This document shows, piece after piece, positions 29,359-30,448 of a stretch of DNA of 30,448 bases. Numbering within the stretch: the stretch's first letter is position 1; every line of letters starts with the position of its first letter. The position numbers were made by a program, and so were the translations under genes. Below the pieces are notes generated by a model. That model worked only from the letters and a program-made list of their open reading frames with translations. It ran no database searches and had not been told where the DNA came from. The stretch is from a virus. The DNA lies in the IMG/VR virus record IMGVR_UViG_3300046007_004410, positions 1-30,448 of that record; one strand, written 5' to 3'.

Positions 29359-29715
29359 ATGAAATTATTGAAAGTGATGCGAAGTTTATTCACTACCAAA
29401 AAACATAACGATGTTGTACCTGTACATAACGCTGAGATTGTTACAACAAAGATTATGGAGATGATTCAGTCATGCTATTATGACGAAAAAACTAATACCT
29501 TAGTTGTGGACTTACCTACTAACTTGATCGTTACTACTCAAGGTTCTCAGATGTTTGTGGCAAAAAATGGGTTTAAGATTGATTTAGCGGATAAGATACA
29601 TCTCAATCCTACTGTTCATCCAAAATCGAAACTCTCTATAAATAGAAAGAATAGTAAACTTAACGACATCATGGATGTATTTGAAGAGGCTATAACTAAA
29701 CAAATAGAGAGATAA
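29359..29715 (+). CDS. Hypothetical baseplate-region protein, 118 aa
   Basis: The central part (NLIVTTQGSQMFVAKNGFKIDLADKIHLNP) is beta-rich, the C-terminus (KLNDIMDVFEEAITKQIE) is a helix and the N-terminus is basic. No known motif. Wedged between PAAR and gp25, so probably a structural baseplate part or an assembly factor. The stop is 1 base before the gp25-like ATG. Confidence 0.7.
   Translation: MKLLKVMRSLFTTKKHNDVVPVHNAEIVTTKIMEMIQSCYYDEKTNTLVVDLPTNLIVTTQGSQMFVAKNGFKIDLADKIHLNPTVHPKSKLSINRKNSKLNDIMDVFEEAITKQIER
29637..29644 (+). promoter_or_regulatory. Internal TATAAATA before gp25-like gene
   Basis: Exact T4 late motif within the 3' part of the 118-aa gene, 80 bp before ATG 29717. Could reinforce late expression of the gp25 and gp6 genes; could also be chance in AT-rich coding DNA. 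Confidence 0.3.
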
Positions 29716-29716
29716 T

Positions 29717-30070
29717 ATGTTAGGATATCACGACATTTCATCAACGAACCCTAAAAGATTCGATGTTGAAGCTGACGCTGTTAGAAACTCACTTAAAAAC
29801 ATCTTATATACTCGAAAAGGTAGTTTCCCGGGTAACCCAATATTCGGGTCGGACCTACATGAGTATGTCTTCTCTCTAAATGATAGTATCACCAAAATCC
29901 TCGTCACAAACTCAATCGAAAATGCCGTTAAATTATGGGAAACCCGTGTTAAAATTCGTAGCATAAATGTAGAAACCATACCTGAGTATAACAGAATGGA
30001 CATTTATGTATACTACACTTTAGCAGATGACGTTACCGGTACTGTTTACACACTAAACATTTCGATATAA
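29717..30070 (+). CDS. Baseplate wedge, gp25-like
   Basis: 117 aa, the size of the gp25/GpW-like family. The pattern DAVRNSLKNILYTRKGSFPGNPIFGSDLHEYVF (start of the domain), VTNSIENAVKLWETRV and the closing beta strands fit. The family often has EPR in the last helix; here the place reads WETRV. gp25 sits at the sheath-baseplate contact. Followed 9 bases later by the gp6-like gene, as in P2 and many contractile systems (W-J order). Confidence 0.88.
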   Translation: MLGYHDISSTNPKRFDVEADAVRNSLKNILYTRKGSFPGNPIFGSDLHEYVFSLNDSITKILVTNSIENAVKLWETRVKIRSINVETIPEYNRMDIYVYYTLADDVTGTVYTLNISI

Positions 30071-30079
30071 GGGATAATT

Positions 30080-30448
30080 ATGAAGAAATTCATACCATAT
30101 ACAAGCGATGAGATTGCTAATGAACTCAAAAACCGGGTTATTGAAGCCGGTATTATAAACGAAGTAGACTTACAACCTGGTAGTAATACTAGACAAATCA
30201 TCGACTTGTTATCATATGTAGGTTCAGTAATCAATACGAACACTACATTTGGCGTCAACGAAATGATATTGACACAAAGTACCAAGCGTCAGAACATTTT
30301 AAAGGTTGCTAGACAACTAGGTTATGAACCTCATAGAAAATATTCATACATCTACAAAATAAGATTAACAGTCAAAGAGTCTGGACTGATATCATTACCT
30401 ACATTCACTCGGTTCATAAGCGGTAATAGATACTACTATTACATGGGT
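30080..30448 (+). CDS. Baseplate wedge, gp6/J-like (5' part, runs off the window)
   Basis: Starts at ATG 30080 and remains open to the right edge: 123 residues. The segment NTRQIIDLLSYVGSVINTNT followed by VNEMILTQSTKRQNILKVAR and LGYEPHRK matches the T4 gp6/P2 gpJ N-terminal pattern (ALIRVLAY-like helix, NEMFLDTA, LAKLLGYVPR, from memory). gp6 forms the wedge backbone that triggers sheath contraction. Position after gp25 supports it. Confidence 0.85.
   Translation, partial: MKKFIPYTSDEIANELKNRVIEAGIINEVDLQPGSNTRQIIDLLSYVGSVINTNTTFGVNEMILTQSTKRQNILKVARQLGYEPHRKYSYIYKIRLTVKESGLISLPTFTRFISGNRYYYYMG

Noticed and set aside
1-30448. CRISPR arrays, insertion sequences and ordinary tRNA genes
   Set aside because: No spaced repeats of CRISPR type, no transposase or terminal repeats, and no cloverleaf besides the tmRNA tRNA-like domain were found by eye. 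A covariance search would be needed to exclude an atypical tRNA.

Overview
This window is a low-GC segment of the genome of a large tailed phage with a T4-type contractile tail (myovirus). No bacterial housekeeping genes are present. Genes are tightly packed, often overlap by 1-8 bases, and most have a purine-rich Shine-Dalgarno site. The right half is a nearly complete T4-style tail and baseplate module. The host cannot be named. The tmRNA tag (ANNTSY...) resembles tags I recall from Campylobacterota (ANNV.., AVNNT..), which is only a weak hint.

Layout. (1) 1-139: 3' end of an unidentified gene. (2) 140-924: non-coding stretch holding a complete phage tmRNA (520-801) with a G3-U70 alanine identity pair, encoded CCA and a 17-residue tag. 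(3) 925-5061: HU-like protein, small hypothetical genes, a HAD phosphatase-like protein and an AAA+ ATPase. (4) 5058-11208: metabolic enzymes, namely RNase HII, an N-formylglutamate amidohydrolase-like protein, a Nudix hydrolase, dCMP deaminase, flavin-dependent thymidylate synthase ThyX and a metallophosphoesterase. (5) 11258-16911: two small paralogues, two different Pol-beta-type nucleotidyltransferases in tandem, an NMNAT-like nucleotidyltransferase, a large protein with faint nuclease-like motifs, small ORFs and a phospholipase A2-like protein. (6) 16885-18780, minus strand: tail tube (gp19), sheath terminator (gp15), probable small terminase (gp16). (7) 18847-30448, plus strand: second tube-fold protein, gp26-like tape-measure chaperone and its -1 frame extension, 1199-aa tape measure with an M15 peptidase domain, gp48-, gp53-, gp27- and gp5-like proteins, a 612-aa unknown, PAAR tip, gp25-like and the start of gp6.

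Regulation is readable. Metabolic and early genes tend to carry TATAAT with a box (TTAAGT or similar) 9-10 bp upstream, a geometry recalling activator-dependent T4 middle promoters. A second class has TTAACC 21 bp upstream of TATAAT, two copies lying in a 72/73-identical 73-bp repeat. Structural genes carry the exact T4 late motif TATAAATA. At 18810-18821 two such motifs overlap head to head as TATTTATAAATA and would fire the tail tube operon leftward and the baseplate operon rightward.

The most notable observation is a textbook -1 ribosomal frameshift signal at 20078-20123: T_TTT_TTA in frame, a 7-nt spacer and an 11-bp stem-loop containing the zero-frame stop. It would fuse the gp26-like protein to a 59-codon extension directly upstream of the tape measure gene. 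Other leads are capsid-targeting-like N-termini on four otherwise unrelated proteins, the double nucleotidyltransferase cluster and the phage tmRNA.
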